From the NCBI GenBank assembly GCA_964617875.1, contig CAZUAI010000008.1:37050-101049 (forward strand): 64,000 nucleotides of DNA, read 5' to 3'. Both the position numbers and the translations under genes were made by a program. The stretch comes from CAZMVY01 sp964617875. GTDB taxonomy: Bacteria > Planctomycetota > Phycisphaerae > UBA1845 > PWPN01. Below, piece after piece: positions 63,194 to 64,000 of the stretch (positions within the stretch are counted from its first letter, which is position 1; each line of letters begins with the position of its first letter). The notes below the pieces were generated by a model that saw only the letters and a program-made list of their open reading frames with translations, searched no databases and had not been told where the DNA came from.

Positions 63194-63976
63194 TCATGCG
63201 AAGTAAGCGAGCGCCTCTGCCGCGCCGGCAACGAGGAGGCGCGTGTCGCCGAAGGCGTGCTCCTGCCACGCGGGCCGGCGGACGATCTGCAGGCCCAGCT
63301 TGCACGGCAGGAACGGGGCGAACGCCTTCCAGTTCGGCGACGGGGTATCATCCGCCCACTTTACTTCGACGGGGAGCCACGGCTTGCCGTCCCGCACGAT
63401 GAGGAAGTCGATTTCCCGCTTCTCCTTGTCGCGGAGGAACAGCAGGTCGAAGACGCCCTCGCCGGTGTCGGTCCAGTAGTGACAAGTCTTCAGCAGGTGG
63501 CAGGCGACCAGGTTCTCGAACCGGGCGGCCTCGTCTTCAATCGCCGCGTAGTCCCACAGGTACACCTTCCCGTCGCGTCGCAGGGAGCGGGCGATGCGGC
63601 GCGCGTACGGCTTGATCTCGAACAGGTAGTACAGCTCCTTGAGGTACGACAGCCATCGCTTCACGGTCGGGATGCTCACTTCGAGGTCCCCGGCGACGGA
63701 TGCGAAGCTGAACAGCGCGCCGACCCGCTCGGGCAGCAGCGCGTTCAGCATCTCGATGCGCCCCAGCTCGGGCAGACGGCTGATGTCCCGCAGGTCCTCG
63801 CGGACGACCAACTGCTCGCGGTTGCGGCGCCAGAGGCGGGCCCGGCGGGCGTCCTGCGCCAGCAGCGGCTCCGGGAACGGGCCGTACATCAGCAGCGACG
63901 CCAGGTTGTCCTCCCGCGTCTTGTTCCGGCGCTGCGCGCGGCTCGCTAGCCTTGATTCCCACGGCCCCCTGACCAG
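63194..63976 (-). pseudogene. truncated DUF4143 ATPase (C-terminal part)
   Basis: The minus-strand frame reads LVRGPWESRLASRA, LLMYGPFPEPLLAQDARRAR, VREDLRDISRLPELGRIEML, TVKRWLSYLKELYYLFEI, ARFENLVACHLLKTCHYW and EIDFLIVRDGKPWLPVEVKW. This is the end of an AAA_14/DUF4143 protein with its PD-(D/E)XK-like domain. The P-loop half is absent: a TAA lies in frame at 63977-63979, and the ATG at 63889 is internal. It is therefore a 5'-truncated or frameshifted remnant unless the start lies past the window in another frame. Confidence 0.6.
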
Positions 63977-64000
63977 TTAACGCGGGGGCTGTTCTTCAGC

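Overview
This 64 kb window is GC-rich bacterial chromosome, densely coded on both strands. It most resembles a planctomycete, possibly Phycisphaerae, but no marker gene fixes the taxonomy. The clues are several exported Gfo/Idh/MocA and FAD proteins (two with Tat-type leaders), a GH172 and a PL11 enzyme, giant FG-GAP and RTX-like surface proteins, Ser/Thr/Pro/Ala-rich linkers, many start/stop ATGA overlaps and small palindromic repeats between genes. No rRNA, tRNA, transposase, phage gene or CRISPR array was seen.

Layout. 1-12.6 kb: a GH172 glycosidase with a HEAT lipoprotein (minus strand), then a CgeB-like glycosyltransferase, MntP, NagA, an exported FAD oxidoreductase and HtpX (plus strand), facing a secreted subtilase with a PKD domain. 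13.2-21.4 kb: a two-gene surface-protein operon (FG-GAP protein and RTX-repeat protein) with a good promoter and a strong terminator. The RTX protein and the subtilase share an almost identical Cys-Gly C-terminal tail that looks like a sorting signal. 21.6-33.2 kb: mixed genes (DUF155-like protein, LarE, beta-propeller enzyme, LpxL-like acyltransferase, cyclophilin, SRP RNA, dnaX, esterase, class II aldolase) separated by repeat-filled gaps. Two tiny genes missed by ordinary ORF calling lie at 26.0-26.3 kb; one encodes a 22-residue lysine-rich peptide with its own promoter, RBS and terminator. dnaX carries a nine-A slippery run, and reading on in the -1 frame gives a full tau subunit whose stop overlaps the next gene's start.

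33.2-41.5 kb is the most interesting metabolic region. One promoter, with a palindrome inside it, precedes eight co-oriented genes: Tat-exported Gfo/Idh, exported TIM-barrel isomerase, cytoplasmic Gfo/Idh, ROK regulator, TauE/SafE exporter, FSA-like transaldolase, aldehyde dehydrogenase and a KduI/IolB-like cupin. I read it as a sugar-catabolism operon. The set matches the logic of the sulfofructose-transaldolase route for sulfoquinovose: cupin isomerase, transaldolase, sulfolactaldehyde dehydrogenase, sulfonate exporter, plus NAD-dependent glycoside cleavage in the periplasm. The substrate is inference.

41.6-56.5 kb (minus strand): a signalling locus of four large sensor histidine kinases, one stand-alone receiver protein, thiM embedded among the kinases, and a PL11 rhamnogalacturonan lyase at its downstream end. 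The kinases are mosaics of two sensor types and two catalytic-core types, and two of them share about 476 bp of almost identical DNA.

56.9-62.9 kb: a complete SUF iron-sulfur operon (Rrf2 regulator, sufB, sufC, sufD, sufS, sufU) with a perfect 25-bp IscR-type palindrome over its promoter. The window ends in a truncated DUF4143 ATPase gene.
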